Source of the DNA: an uncultured Streptococcus sp.
Lineage (GTDB): Bacteria > Bacillota > Bacilli > Lactobacillales > Streptococcaceae
Assembly: GCA_902479835.1 (NCBI GenBank)
Contig: CABSQC010000054.1
Location: forward strand, 1-7,366
Length of the DNA stretch: 7,366 bases
Direction: 5' to 3'
Below the pieces are notes generated by a model that did not search any database, was not told where the DNA came from, and saw nothing but the letters and a program-made list of their open reading frames with translations. Shown in pieces: positions 1-7,029 of this stretch; the first letter of the stretch is position 1; each line of letters starts with the position of its first letter. Made by a program: the position numbers and the translations under genes.

Positions 1-85
1 AAGTAAATTTTTTCCTACCGATTTCACACATAAAAGAAAAGATTTTCAACCTTTATCACTAATTTTAAAAAATGAGGCATATTCC

Positions 86-114
86 TTGTCAGTCGAATAT
101 TTTTCCGTTATACT
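86..114 (+). promoter_or_regulatory. mscL promoter (housekeeping sigma type)
   Basis: The -35 TTGTCA (86-91) and -10 TATACT (109-114) are separated by exactly 17 nt and each matches consensus at five of six positions. The predicted start of transcription is near 120, giving a leader of about 35 nt before mscL. No operator-like repeat is evident. The DNA to its left (1-85) is AT-rich and shows no gene I can support. Confidence 0.8.
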
Positions 115-154
115 ATCATAGTAAAAAATTATTATGAAAGGACATATTTAGGAT

Positions 155-535
155 ATGTTAAAAGATTTGAAAGCTTTTCTCCTTCGTGGGAATATTGTTG
201 ACCTTGCTGTAGCAGTCGTTATCGGAGCTGCATTTGGAGCTATCGTAACATCACTTGTTAACGATATCATCACTCCACTTATTTTGAAACCAGCTATGAA
301 AGCTGCTGGTGTTGATAAGATTGCTAATTTGTCATGGAACGGTGTTGCATACGGTAGCTTCTTGAGCGCTGTGATCAACTTCCTTGTTGTTGGTACTGTT
401 CTTTTCTTCGTAGTGAAAGCTGCTGAAAAAGCTCAAAACCTTGGTAAAAAAGAAGAAGCTGTCGAAGAAGAAGCTCCTGCTCCTACTCAAGAAGAGTTGC
501 TTACTGAAATCCGCGACTTGCTTGCAAACAAATAA
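155..535 (+). CDS. mscL: Large-conductance mechanosensitive channel MscL
   Basis: MscL is a homopentameric membrane channel that opens under high membrane tension and releases solutes during hypo-osmotic shock. The 126-residue product has the family's usual length and order: a short amphipathic N-terminal helix, the signature RGNIVDLAVAVVIGAAFG (residues 11-28) at the start of TM1, a periplasmic-type loop at about 45-65 containing LSWNG, TM2 at about 68-90, and an acidic linker followed by a C-terminal helix (PTQEELLTEIRDLL). The constriction residues correspond to L17 and V21. The position equivalent to E. coli G22 appears to be alanine (A20), a conservative change at the gate. The ATG at 155 is preceded by GAAAGGA (136-142) at a slightly long 12-nt spacing. 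The gene is monocistronic, with its own promoter and a terminator 15 nt past the stop. Confidence 0.97.
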   Translation: MLKDLKAFLLRGNIVDLAVAVVIGAAFGAIVTSLVNDIITPLILKPAMKAAGVDKIANLSWNGVAYGSFLSAVINFLVVGTVLFFVVKAAEKAQNLGKKEEAVEEEAPAPTQEELLTEIRDLLANK

Positions 536-549
536 TCAGATAAAAAGAT

Positions 550-580
550 CCGATCTTCTAGCTAGAAGATCGGTTTTTTT
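550..580 (+). terminator. Rho-independent terminator of mscL
   Basis: A perfect 24-nt palindrome (550-573) folds as a 10-bp stem, CCGATCTTCT with AGAAGATCGG, closed by an AGCT loop. It is followed directly by seven T residues (574-580). It begins 15 nt after the mscL stop and separates that gene from the convergent rpsU. Confidence 0.93.
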
Positions 581-594
581 GTCTTTAACGGATG

Positions 595-624
595 AAAAAA
601 ACAAAAAACAGACCGAGGTCTGTT
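595..624 (-). terminator. Rho-independent terminator of rpsU
   Basis: The arms AACAGACC (607-614) and GGTCTGTT (617-624) pair, with the innermost pair probably open to leave a four-base loop. Read on the minus strand, the stem is followed by a T-rich tail (complement of 595-608). It starts 11 nt downstream of the rpsU stop and is separate from the mscL terminator, so the convergent genes each have their own. Confidence 0.85.
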
Positions 625-635
625 CTTGTATTCAA

Positions 636-812
636 TTAGAATTTTTTACGTTTACGAGCTGCTTCTGATTTACGTTTACGTTTTACAGAAGGTTTTTCAT
701 AGAATTCACGTTTGCGTGTTTCTTGAAGAGTACCAGCTTTAGTAACCGCACGTTTGAAACGACGAAGAGCATCGTCAAGAGATTCATTCTTACGTACTAC
801 TGTTTTTGACAT
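636..812 (-). CDS. rpsU: 30S ribosomal protein bS21
   Basis: bS21 is a small basic protein of the 30S subunit platform near the 3' end of 16S rRNA, where it assists translation initiation. The 58-residue product starts [21 protein letters not shown], includes [14 protein letters not shown] and ends in a lysine/arginine-rich tail (RKRKKF), matching the family in length and content. The ATG (CAT at 810-812) is chosen because AAGGGAG (821-827) lies 8 nt upstream. A longer in-frame reading back to 875 would start at a TTG inside the promoter's -35 box and is not real. The gene is monocistronic, convergent with mscL and divergent from the ferredoxin-NADP+ reductase gene. Confidence 0.98.
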
Positions 813-846
813 ATTTTTCACTCCCTTCAAGCCTAAAATCTTAATA

Positions 847-875
847 ATTTTATCACACTTTAAGGACGCTGTCAA
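847..875 (-). promoter_or_regulatory. rpsU promoter (extended -10)
   Basis: On the minus strand there is a perfect -35 TTGACA (870-875), a 17-nt spacer and a -10 TAAAAT (847-852) preceded by TG plus one base, the extended -10 motif. This near-consensus promoter fits the high expression expected for a ribosomal protein gene. Confidence 0.9.
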
Positions 876-931
876 GATCTTTTGAAACTTTTCTAGCCCT
901 CCTAGCCTTCATATCATTTCTTTTTCCAACT

Positions 932-960
932 TTTTCATTCTTCCCATTTTATGATACAAT
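932..960 (+). promoter_or_regulatory. Promoter of the ferredoxin-NADP+ reductase gene
   Basis: The -10 TACAAT (955-960) is preceded by TGA, an extended -10. At 17-nt spacing a weaker -35, TTTTCA (932-937), matches consensus at four of six positions. Transcription would start near 967, about 23 nt before the ATG. It is divergent from the rpsU promoter, with about 55 bp between the two -35 boxes. Confidence 0.75.
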
Positions 961-989
961 GGAAACAAGAAAACCCTGAAGGAGATACT

Positions 990-1958
990 ATGTCAGAAAT
1001 TTATGATATTACAATTGTTGGGGGCGGACCAGTTGGTCTGTTTGCTGCTTTTTATGGCAATATGCGCCAAGTAAAAGTCAAACTGATTGATTCCTTACCT
1101 CAACTGGGAGGGCAACCAGCTATTCTCTATCCAGAAAAGAGTATCCTCGATGTACCTGGCTTTACCAATTTGACTGGTGAAGAATTGAGCAACCGCTTGA
1201 TCGAGCAAGTCAAACGGTTTGATACACCGATCTTTCTCAATGAAACTGTAGAGGATATTCGAAAAGAAGGTGACCTCTTCACCATCACTACTTCTCGCCA
1301 AGTGCATCAGTCTAAAGCAGTCATTATTGCCATGGGCGGTGGTGCCTTTAAGCCACGTGCCCTTGACATTGAGGGAGCTGAAGACTTTGAGAACGTCCAC
1401 TATCATGTTTCGAACATCCAACAATATGAAGGACAGCAGGTGACCGTCCTTGGTGGTGGAGACTCTGCTGTAGACTGGGCTCTTGCTTTTGACAAGATTG
1501 CTCCAACTACGATCATTCATCGTCGGGATAACTTCCGTGCTTTAGAACATAGTGTAGAAGAACTCAAACAATCTTCTGTTAGCATTAAAACACCATTTAT
1601 TCCTAGTCGTTTGATTGGAGAAAATGGTCATGCCACTCATCTTGAAATCACAAAAGTTAAAACCGATGAAACCGAACTCATTCCGATTGATCACTTATTT
1701 GTCAACTATGGCTTTAAATCTTCAATCGGAAACTTGAAAAAATGGGGTGTAGAATTGCAACGCCATAAAATCAAGGTCAACCAAAAACAAGAAACCAGCC
1801 TTCCTGGAATTTATGCTTGTGGAGACTGCTGCTTCTATGAAGGAAAGATCGATCTCATTGCTACAGGTCTGGGAGAAGCCCCAACAGCTGTAAACAATGC
1901 CATCAACTACATCTATCCAGATAAGAAAGTCCAACCAACACACTCAACCAGTTTATAA
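990..1958 (+). CDS. Ferredoxin/flavodoxin--NADP+ reductase (YumC type, thioredoxin-reductase-like)
   Basis: This FAD enzyme passes electrons between NADPH and a ferredoxin or flavodoxin in the cytoplasm. The product is about 322 residues with two Rossmann modules: an N-terminal FAD site, GGGPVG (11-16), with an acidic D34 at the end of beta-2, and an NADP site, GGGDSA (about 154-159), followed by HRRD (about 176-179), whose basic residues fit the 2'-phosphate of NADPH. The C-terminal FAD motif is CGDCCFYEGKIDLIATGLGEA. The CxxC disulphide of true thioredoxin reductases is absent beside GGGDSA, which favours the reductase class typified by Bacillus YumC. The ATG at 990 has GAAGGAG 5 nt upstream. 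An upstream in-frame ATG at 951 overlaps the -10 box and is rejected. Three cysteines cluster at about 276-280, which seems unusual for this motif. The gene appears monocistronic and convergent with whiA. Confidence 0.93.
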   Translation: MSEIYDITIVGGGPVGLFAAFYGNMRQVKVKLIDSLPQLGGQPAILYPEKSILDVPGFTNLTGEELSNRLIEQVKRFDTPIFLNETVEDIRKEGDLFTITTSRQVHQSKAVIIAMGGGAFKPRALDIEGAEDFENVHYHVSNIQQYEGQQVTVLGGGDSAVDWALAFDKIAPTTIIHRRDNFRALEHSVEELKQSSVSIKTPFIPSRLIGENGHATHLEITKVKTDETELIPIDHLFVNYGFKSSIGNLKKWGVELQRHKIKVNQKQETSLPGIYACGDCCFYEGKIDLIATGLGEAPTAVNNAINYIYPDKKVQPTHSTSL

Positions 1959-2028
1959 TAAAATAAGTTAATCGATTCTGCAAAGAAGTAAAAATGAGTT
2001 CCTATTTTTAGTATGAATCAAGAAAATA

Positions 2029-2167
2029 AAAAACTTTCCGCTGTGAGAAAAGTGCCTGAAACAATACGTTTCAGGCACTCGGGAGTTTTGAGACATTAGG
2101 CTCAAAACTAAGTCATGGAACTTCTATGAAGTTCGCTGACGTCCGTACTCACCTAAGGAAAGTTTTT
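2029..2167. repeat. Structured intergenic element with terminal inverted repeats and three internal hairpins
   Basis: The ends are perfect 11-bp inverted repeats, AAAAACTTTCC (2029-2039) and GGAAAGTTTTT (2157-2167). Inside them a second pair, GTGAG (2043-2047) and CTCAC (2148-2152), continues the stem after a small internal loop. The enclosed DNA carries three consecutive hairpins: a 12-bp stem with a 5-nt loop (2051-2079), a 9-bp stem with an 8-nt loop (2084-2109) and a 7-bp stem with a 3-nt loop (2118-2134). The whole could fold as a closed multi-branch structure on either strand. No coding capacity is seen. It sits between convergent genes. It may be a miniature inverted-repeat element, a structured RNA, or a bidirectional terminator: T-rich runs follow the closing stem on both strands. 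I cannot assign it to a named family. Confidence 0.7.
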
Positions 2168-2190
2168 AAAAAGACTTTATCCTCATTATG

Positions 2191-2214
2191 AAAGGCCTTT
2201 GGCCTTTTTTATTT
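2191..2214 (+). terminator. Terminator hairpin between convergent genes
   Basis: AAAGGCC (2191-2197), a TTT loop and GGCCTTT (2201-2207) form a 7-bp stem that continues into TTTATTT on the plus strand. It is well placed to stop transcription from the reductase gene before it runs into whiA. It overlaps the last bases of whiA, whose stop is at 2209-2211. On the minus strand the same hairpin has only TTTC after it, so it is weaker for whiA. Confidence 0.7.
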
Positions 2215-3126
2215 GTCTAAATCGTCTGCGATTTTATTGATCTTACGCAAGCGGTGATTGACGCCACTTTTTGAAATAGGTTTTTGCAAACTATCAGCGA
2301 TCTGCTGGATGGAATAATCTGGATGGTTCATTCGAATATAGGCAACTTCTTGCAGATCACTTGGTAAACTTCCTAGACCGACCGTATCCACAATTTTACT
2401 AATATTATTAATGGTTTTCATACTGGCTGTGACTGTGCGCTGGATATTGGCCATCTCAGCATTATTGGCCCGGTTGAGGTCATTGCGCGTCTCTCTCATG
2501 ACCTTGATAGACTCAAATTCCTGCATGGCTTGCATGGCCTCTACCACAATGAGAAAATCAATAATATCTTCCGCTCGTTGCAGATAGGTTACCACTCCTT
2601 TTTTCCGCTCGATGGTTTTCGCATCTAATAAAAATCCTTGCATGAGAAGGGCAATTCCTTCCGCGTGGTCTGTATAAACAGAATGAATTTCCAGTTGGTA
2701 CTTCCCTTTTTCAGGATCCTTGATAGATCCGCTCGATAGAAAAGCCCCCCGAAGATAAGCACGACTGGCTACTTCATCTTCTAAAACACTAGCATCAATG
2801 CCTGTCTCAATCCCAAAGAAGGCATCTGCCAAATGCAAGTCAGCTAGAATCTCTTCCACCTTTTCATCCAAGAATACTGTGTAAACACGATTTTTTTTCA
2901 AATTGGTTTTTTGGTGGTGGCGGATATCCGATTTAGCCTCATAGAAATGATGCAACAATTCATAGATATGGCGGGCGATCTTGGCATTTTCTGTTGTTAC
3001 CGAGAGCGTCAAGCCCCCCATTGAAATCCCAAGACTTCCAGACATCTTGATAATGGCAGCCAATTCACTCTTTTCAAATCGCTTGAGAGACAATAATTCT
3101 TCTTTTACACGAACCGTAAAACTCAT
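2209..3126 (-). CDS. whiA: DNA-binding protein WhiA
   Basis: WhiA is a conserved Gram-positive nucleoid-associated or transcriptional protein. It controls sporulation genes in Streptomyces and supports cell division and chromosome segregation in Bacillus. The 305-residue product has an N-terminal module resembling LAGLIDADG homing endonucleases, visible as [18 protein letters not shown] (about 124-141), and a C-terminal helix-turn-helix region (about 255-300) including [18 protein letters not shown]. The conserved linker carries [13 protein letters not shown] (about 219-231). The endonuclease active site is not preserved in this family, so DNA cleavage is not expected. Its ATG overlaps the yvcK stop as ATGA (3123-3126), with AGGTGAG just upstream, implying translational coupling. 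It is the last gene of the rapZ-yvcK-whiA cluster. Confidence 0.97.
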   Translation of the reverse strand: MSFTVRVKEELLSLKRFEKSELAAIIKMSGSLGISMGGLTLSVTTENAKIARHIYELLHHFYEAKSDIRHHQKTNLKKNRVYTVFLDEKVEEILADLHLADAFFGIETGIDASVLEDEVASRAYLRGAFLSSGSIKDPEKGKYQLEIHSVYTDHAEGIALLMQGFLLDAKTIERKKGVVTYLQRAEDIIDFLIVVEAMQAMQEFESIKVMRETRNDLNRANNAEMANIQRTVTASMKTINNISKIVDTVGLGSLPSDLQEVAYIRMNHPDYSIQQIADSLQKPISKSGVNHRLRKINKIADDLDK

Positions 3127-4100
3127 TTTCTCACCTGCACGATCTGCATCAACTCTTCGACTACTTTTTCACCATCATGAAAGGCTCCTCCATTGACCAA
3201 CTTCAAGAAATCAGAAGAAATCACTTGGGGAACTTGCGAGTGCAAACCCTTGAAATCGTGCTCTACCTGTACCAAGTATTCATCAAATTTGTTACTGTTC
3301 ATGTAAGCTGCGGGAACCTGATTGATATTGACAAGGACGGTATCGATAAACTTCTCTCCCAAATGTTTATGGAGAACGGCAACGTGGTCACTATCTGTGA
3401 AATGCTCGGTTTCTCCTCTTTGGGTCATGATATTACACACATAGGCTACTTGGGCCTTGGTTTCAAGGATGGCTTTCCCAATCTCATCGATCATCAAATT
3501 AGGAAGAATCGAGGTAAAGAGCGAACCAGGACCTAAGACGACCATATCACTTTCAAGAATAGCTTCCACCACTTTCTTACTAGCTTTTGGGCGCTCTTGA
3601 TCAAAGGTATTGGTCACATAAACATGATCAATCATGCCGGTGTAGTTGGCAATGTGGCTTTCTCCTACCACTTCTTTTCCATCTTGAAAAACGGCATGAA
3701 GGGTCAAGGGACTATCACTGGAAGGATAGATCTTGCCAGTCGTATGGAAGAATTTAGTTAACAACTGCATGGCATTATAGGTCGAGCCTTGCATCTCTGA
3801 AATCCCTGCAATGATCAAGTTTCCCAAAGGGTGTCCGGCCAAAGGTCCATCATCGTCTGCAAAGCGGTATTGAAAGACCTTCTCATAAAAACGAGGCATA
3901 TCTGACATGGCAACCAGCACATTTCGAAGATCTCCAGGTGGTGTCAATTTTTGGATGTTCTTCCGCAATTCACCTGAACTCCCGCCATCATCTGCAACGG
4001 TTACGATGGCAGTGATGTCGACCGGTTTCTTTCTCAGACTATCGAGAATAACAGAAATCCCTGTTCCTCCTCCAATAACGGTTACTTTAGGTTTTCTCAT
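3123..4100 (-). CDS. yvcK: YvcK-family UDP-sugar-binding protein (gluconeogenesis factor)
   Basis: YvcK belongs to the CofD-like fold but serves carbon metabolism and envelope homeostasis rather than coenzyme F420 synthesis. Bacillus YvcK is needed for growth on gluconeogenic substrates and binds UDP-sugars, and pneumococcal YvcK has been tied to cell shape and division. In this 325-residue product the nucleotide-binding N-terminus reads VTVIGGGTG (6-14). Further conserved blocks are VADDGGSSG (about 35-43), PPGDLRN (54-60), GHPLGNL (89-95), GPGSLFTS (190-197) and [10 protein letters not shown] (222-231). Length and motif order match full-length members. The ATG overlaps the rapZ stop by 4 nt (ATGA, 4097-4100) and its own stop overlaps the whiA start the same way. 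Confidence 0.96.
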   Translation of the reverse strand: MRKPKVTVIGGGTGISVILDSLRKKPVDITAIVTVADDGGSSGELRKNIQKLTPPGDLRNVLVAMSDMPRFYEKVFQYRFADDDGPLAGHPLGNLIIAGISEMQGSTYNAMQLLTKFFHTTGKIYPSSDSPLTLHAVFQDGKEVVGESHIANYTGMIDHVYVTNTFDQERPKASKKVVEAILESDMVVLGPGSLFTSILPNLMIDEIGKAILETKAQVAYVCNIMTQRGETEHFTDSDHVAVLHKHLGEKFIDTVLVNINQVPAAYMNSNKFDEYLVQVEHDFKGLHSQVPQVISSDFLKLVNGGAFHDGEKVVEELMQIVQVRK

Positions 4101-4987
4101 GAGCGATTCACCGTTTCTTTCCGTCTGTCCTTATCTCTATGACTGCAATTGACCTGCCAATTTTTTTCTAAGTCATGCGCTAAGCGCTCTGCAAAGGCTA
4201 CTGAACGGTGTTGACCTCCAGTACAGCCCATGGCAATGGTGAGAACGGATTTACCCTCCCGTTTATAAGAAGGTAAAATAGGAACGATCAAGTCATGGAG
4301 ATGACGATAAAAGTCCTCTGATTCAGGGTGATCCATGACATAATCATAGACTGCTGGATCCTGACCGGTTAAATTCCGAAGTTCCAATTTGTAGTAGGGG
4401 TTTGGAAGGAAACGCACGTCAAAGACAAGGTCAGCATCGATCGGAAGGCCATATTTAAACCCAAATGACATGACCTCAACCCGAAAATCTGGCTGATTAT
4501 CTTGACTGGCAAATTGTTCTGCGATCGTTTTTCTCAAATTACGAGGTGTCAACTCAGTCGTATCCACCACATTTTGACTGATATTTTTTAAAGGGGACAA
4601 GAGTTCGCGCTCTAGGGTAATCCCATCTAAGACACGGCCATCTGCCGCTAATGGATGGCTACGACGGGTTTCCTTGTATCGTGCTACCAACTCACTATCA
4701 GTGGCATCCAAGAACAAGACCTTGAAATCGAGGTCTTCTTGGTTGTCCAATTCATCCAAAATAGTGCGAATTTCATTGAAAAAAGAACGGCTCCGCATGT
4801 CCACAACAACGGCTAATTTATTGTTATCGGGACTGTGGCGCATGAGCTCAATAAATTTCAGCAAGAGCGCCGGTGGCATATTATCGATGGTAAAGTAACC
4901 CAAATCCTCAAACGATTGGATGGCGACGGTCTTACCCGCACCGCTCATCCCTGTTACCATGACCAGTTGAATCTTACTTTCTGTCAT
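4097..4987 (-). CDS. rapZ: RapZ/YvcJ-family nucleotide- and RNA-binding protein
   Basis: RapZ-family proteins bind nucleotides and RNA. In E. coli RapZ directs decay of the GlmZ small RNA and so tunes amino-sugar synthesis. In Bacillus the homologue YvcJ hydrolyses GTP and affects competence. The 296-residue product shows a Walker A loop GMSGAGKT (13-20), a hydrophobic strand ending VVVDMRSRS (60-68), the conserved ETRRSHPL (106-113), and a C-terminal domain with [10 protein letters not shown] (173-182), [10 protein letters not shown] (190-199) and [11 protein letters not shown] (253-263) ending in a basic SHRDKDRR. The start has a strong GGGAGGAG (4991-4998). It heads the rapZ-yvcK-whiA cluster and lies 77 nt after ridA, with a terminator-like hairpin between them. 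Confidence 0.96.
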   Translation of the reverse strand: MTESKIQLVMVTGMSGAGKTVAIQSFEDLGYFTIDNMPPALLLKFIELMRHSPDNNKLAVVVDMRSRSFFNEIRTILDELDNQEDLDFKVLFLDATDSELVARYKETRRSHPLAADGRVLDGITLERELLSPLKNISQNVVDTTELTPRNLRKTIAEQFASQDNQPDFRVEVMSFGFKYGLPIDADLVFDVRFLPNPYYKLELRNLTGQDPAVYDYVMDHPESEDFYRHLHDLIVPILPSYKREGKSVLTIAMGCTGGQHRSVAFAERLAHDLEKNWQVNCSHRDKDRRKETVNRS

Positions 4988-5001
4988 TTTCTCCTCCCAT
5001 A

Positions 5002-5043
5002 AATAAAACAGAGTGGCCTACAGTTTCCTGCTCTCCACTCTGT
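5002..5043 (-). terminator. Terminator or attenuator between ridA and rapZ
   Basis: A 9-bp stem pairs ACAGAGTGG (5008-5016) with CCACTCTGT (5035-5043) around an 18-nt loop that can form a small inner CAG/CTG stem. On the minus strand the tail is TTTTATTTAT, as in an intrinsic terminator. It begins about 22 nt past the ridA stop. Only about 20 nt separate it from the rapZ start, and no convincing promoter is seen between ridA and rapZ, so it may be leaky or attenuating. Confidence 0.7.
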
Positions 5044-5064
5044 CTTTTTGTCTTTGAATGGTTA

Positions 5065-5448
5065 TTAGGCCTTGATTTCCGCAATAACTTCAATTTCAAC
5101 CTTCACATCACGTGGCAGGCGTGCTACTTCAACAGCAGATCGAGCTGGAAACTCTGTGGTAAAGACTGTTTTATAGACCTCATTAAAAGGTACAAAGTCA
5201 TTCATATCACTTAAGAAACAAGTGGTTTTCACCACGTGGTCGAAGTCTGTCCCAGCCTCTTCCAAAATAGCCCCAATATTTTTTAAGACTTGCTCTGTTT
5301 GTTCTTGGATGGTTTCGCCAATGATTTCTCCTGTTTCAGGTGACAAGGGAACTTGTCCGCTTGCAAAGAGAAGATTGCCTACGATTTTCCCTTGAACATA
5401 AGGTCCAATTGCTGCAGGTGCTTTATCTGTATGAATTGTTTTTGCCAT
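5065..5448 (-). CDS. ridA: RidA family enamine/imine deaminase
   Basis: RidA (YjgF/YER057c/UK114) hydrolyses reactive 2-aminoacrylate-type enamines and imines released by PLP enzymes such as threonine dehydratase, giving the keto acid and ammonia. It is a cytoplasmic homotrimer. The 127-residue product has typical length and the family blocks APAAIGPYVQG (10-20), FASGQVPL (28-35), QVLKNI (about 53-58), and PARSAVEVARLPRDVKVEIE (about 101-120), which contains the conserved arginine (R103) that binds the substrate carboxylate. The start is the ATG at 5446-5448, with TTGGAG six bases upstream. A longer in-frame reading would begin at a TTG that is part of this ribosome binding site. It starts 18 nt after the preceding short ORF, so it is probably cotranscribed with obgE. 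Confidence 0.95.
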   Translation of the reverse strand: MAKTIHTDKAPAAIGPYVQGKIVGNLLFASGQVPLSPETGEIIGETIQEQTEQVLKNIGAILEEAGTDFDHVVKTTCFLSDMNDFVPFNEVYKTVFTTEFPARSAVEVARLPRDVKVEIEVIAEIKA

Positions 5449-5466
5449 AGTATTCTCCAAGTCTAT

Positions 5467-5631
5467 TTACTTCTGCTGGTTTTCTTTTGCTAATTTTTCC
5501 CTTTGTAAGCGCAACTTGCGCTTAGGATTTAGCGTATTAAAGAGTTCTTCTAATTTTTCAGCATTCCAAACATCAGCTGCTGAAACAAAATTTCCATTTT
5601 CATCTCGAAAAGATATTGGTTTATCTCCCAC
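5467..5631 (-). CDS. Short hypothetical ORF behind obgE, with local similarity to the Obg C-terminal domain
   Basis: I do not recognise this gene. The open frame runs from a TGA at 5671-5673 to a TAA at 5467-5469 and has no ATG or TTG start near its left end. The best start is the GTG at 5629-5631, with TGAGG about 8 nt upstream, giving 54 residues. The translation is polar and ends in a basic helix-like tail (NPKRKLRLQREKLAKENQQK). The central segment VWNAEKLEELFNTLN resembles [15 protein letters not shown] of the ObgE C-terminal domain encoded about 300 bp upstream, and DNA identity there is 23 of 26 bases in the same reading frame (5535-5560 against 5829-5854). The frame also matches that of obgE, separated by TAA and two TGA codons. 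Coding-like sequence continues upstream of the GTG (GFQIRNEAF), so this could instead be a 5'-truncated gene remnant. It lies 18 nt ahead of ridA. Confidence 0.5.
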   Translation of the reverse strand: MGDKPISFRDENGNFVSAADVWNAEKLEELFNTLNPKRKLRLQREKLAKENQQK

Positions 5632-5682
5632 TGAAAAAGCCTCATTTCTTATTTGGAATCCTTGACCCGCTCAGGATCACCC

Positions 5683-6996
5683 TTAATCTACAAACTCAAA
5701 TTCAAATTTACCGATCCGGACGATATCGCCATCTTTTGCCCCACGTGCACGGAGAGCTTCATCAACACCCATTCCACGCAATTGACGAGCAAATTTCATG
5801 ACTGCTTCATCCCGATCGAAATTCGTCATATTAAAGAGTTTTTCAAGTTTTTCACCAGATAAGACCCAAGCGGCATCGTCATCACGACTGATGTCAAAGG
5901 CTGGCTGGTCTTCATCAAAGCCATAGTAGACTTCTTCTTGGGCCATGTCGTCTTCTGAATACAAGAGGAATTCTGGTGTTTTGTCTAACAATTCTGCCGT
6001 TGCATCTAACAAATTGTCTAAACCTTGATGAGCCAAACTAGAGATCGGGAAGATCTGTGGCAGTTCATCAAACTCATCGTAATTGGCTGCCAATTTCTTC
6101 TTGAATTCTTTCAAATTTTCTTGGCTTTCCGGCATGTCCATCTTATTCGCCACGATAATCTGAGGACGTTCCATCAAGCGAAGATTATAGGTTTCAAGCT
6201 CTTTATTGATTTGAACATAATCTTCATAAGGGTCGCGACCTTCACTGGCTGACATATCGATGACGTGCAAGATAACACGGGTGCGCTCAATGTGACGAAG
6301 GAACTGGGTTCCTAATCCGACACCTTGGCTGGCCCCTTCAATCAATCCAGGAAGGTCTGCTACGGCAAAGGATTCCCCAGACGGAGTCCGAACCATTCCC
6401 AAATTTGGAACGATGGTTGTGAAATGATAAGCCCCAATTTTTGGTTTGGCTGAAGTGATGACACTGAGAAGGGTCGATTTCCCAACAGAAGGGAAGCCAA
6501 CCAAACCAACATCTGCCAAGACCTTCAGTTCTAACTCTAATTCACGTTCCTGACCAGGTTCTCCATTTTCAGAAATCTCTGGTGCTGGATTTTTAGGAGT
6601 GGCAAAACGAATATTTCCACGTCCGCCACGGCCACCGTGTGCAACGATGTACTCTTGTCCATTTTCAACTAGGTCAGTAATGACCTTGCCCGTTTCAGCA
6701 TCTCGGACGGTCGTTCCTTGAGGGACCCGAACATAGAGATCTTCTGCTCCCCGTCCGTGCATCCCTTTGGTCATTCCTTTTTCCCCATTTTGGGCTTTGA
6801 AATGTCGGTTATATCGGAAGTCCATCAGCGTACGCAAGCCTTCGTCTACTACGAAGATGACATTGCCACCACGACCTCCATCACCACCCCAAGGTCCGCC
6901 ATTAGGGACATATTTTTCACGGCGAAAGGCCACCATGCCATCACCGCCATTTCCAGCCTTGACCTTAATCTTGGCTGTATCTAAAAACATACTCAT
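5683..6996 (-). CDS. obgE: GTPase ObgE/CgtA
   Basis: Obg is an essential GTPase that acts on late 50S ribosome assembly and responds to ppGpp, linking growth to nutrient state. The 437-residue product has all three domains. The glycine-rich Obg fold covers about 1-159, with GNGGDG (15-20), [15 protein letters not shown] (31-45) and HGGRGGRGN (120-128). The G domain covers about 160-340, with P-loop GFPSVGKST (167-175), switch I threonines in [12 protein letters not shown] (214-217), NKMD (284-287) and ISS (318-320). The OCT domain occupies about 355-437. The first ATG (CAT at 6994-6996) is preferred because AAAGGA (7009-7014) lies 12 nt upstream; the second methionine, two codons on, would be 18 nt away. 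It follows the small membrane protein gene by 33 nt. Confidence 0.98.
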   Translation of the reverse strand: MSMFLDTAKIKVKAGNGGDGMVAFRREKYVPNGGPWGGDGGRGGNVIFVVDEGLRTLMDFRYNRHFKAQNGEKGMTKGMHGRGAEDLYVRVPQGTTVRDAETGKVITDLVENGQEYIVAHGGRGGRGNIRFATPKNPAPEISENGEPGQERELELELKVLADVGLVGFPSVGKSTLLSVITSAKPKIGAYHFTTIVPNLGMVRTPSGESFAVADLPGLIEGASQGVGLGTQFLRHIERTRVILHVIDMSASEGRDPYEDYVQINKELETYNLRLMERPQIIVANKMDMPESQENLKEFKKKLAANYDEFDELPQIFPISSLAHQGLDNLLDATAELLDKTPEFLLYSEDDMAQEEVYYGFDEDQPAFDISRDDDAAWVLSGEKLEKLFNMTNFDRDEAVMKFARQLRGMGVDEALRARGAKDGDIVRIGKFEFEFVD

Positions 6997-7029
6997 AAAT
7001 AGATGATTTCCTTTATTTCTGCGTGCGTC

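Noticed and set aside
1..60. Weak minus-strand promoter-like pair (TTGAAA and TGAAAT at 17 nt)
   Set aside because: The -10 matches at only four of six positions and the gene it would serve lies outside the window, so it cannot be supported.
441..668. Plus-strand frame overlapping the mscL end and the rpsU tail
   Set aside because: It is low-complexity lysine/leucine from the shifted acidic linker of mscL, and it runs through two terminators.
813..875. Longer rpsU reading from position 875
   Set aside because: It would start at a TTG inside the -35 box, would extend the protein beyond the usual 58 residues, and the ATG at 812 has an ideal ribosome binding site.
951..989. N-terminal extension of the reductase from an ATG at 951
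   Set aside because: This ATG overlaps the extended -10 element, lies upstream of the predicted transcript start and lacks a ribosome binding site. The ATG at 990 has GAAGGAG and begins just before the FAD-binding strand.
1095..1520. 141-codon open frame on the minus strand inside the reductase gene
   Set aside because: It is antisense to a clear conserved gene, shows no recognisable motif, and is best explained as a shadow of the coding frame.
1989..2010. TAAAAAT/ATTTTTA inverted repeat after the reductase stop
   Set aside because: The stem is entirely A-T and weak. Such repeats are expected by chance in AT-rich spacer, and better terminator candidates follow.
5616..5862. Two plus-strand frames antisense to the obgE 3' end
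   Set aside because: They have no recognisable domain, and they overlap the conserved OCT domain coding sequence on the other strand.
6718..7006. Plus-strand frames antisense to the obgE 5' end
   Set aside because: They arise from the glycine-rich Obg fold codons read in reverse (proline/serine-rich product) and no start signal supports them.
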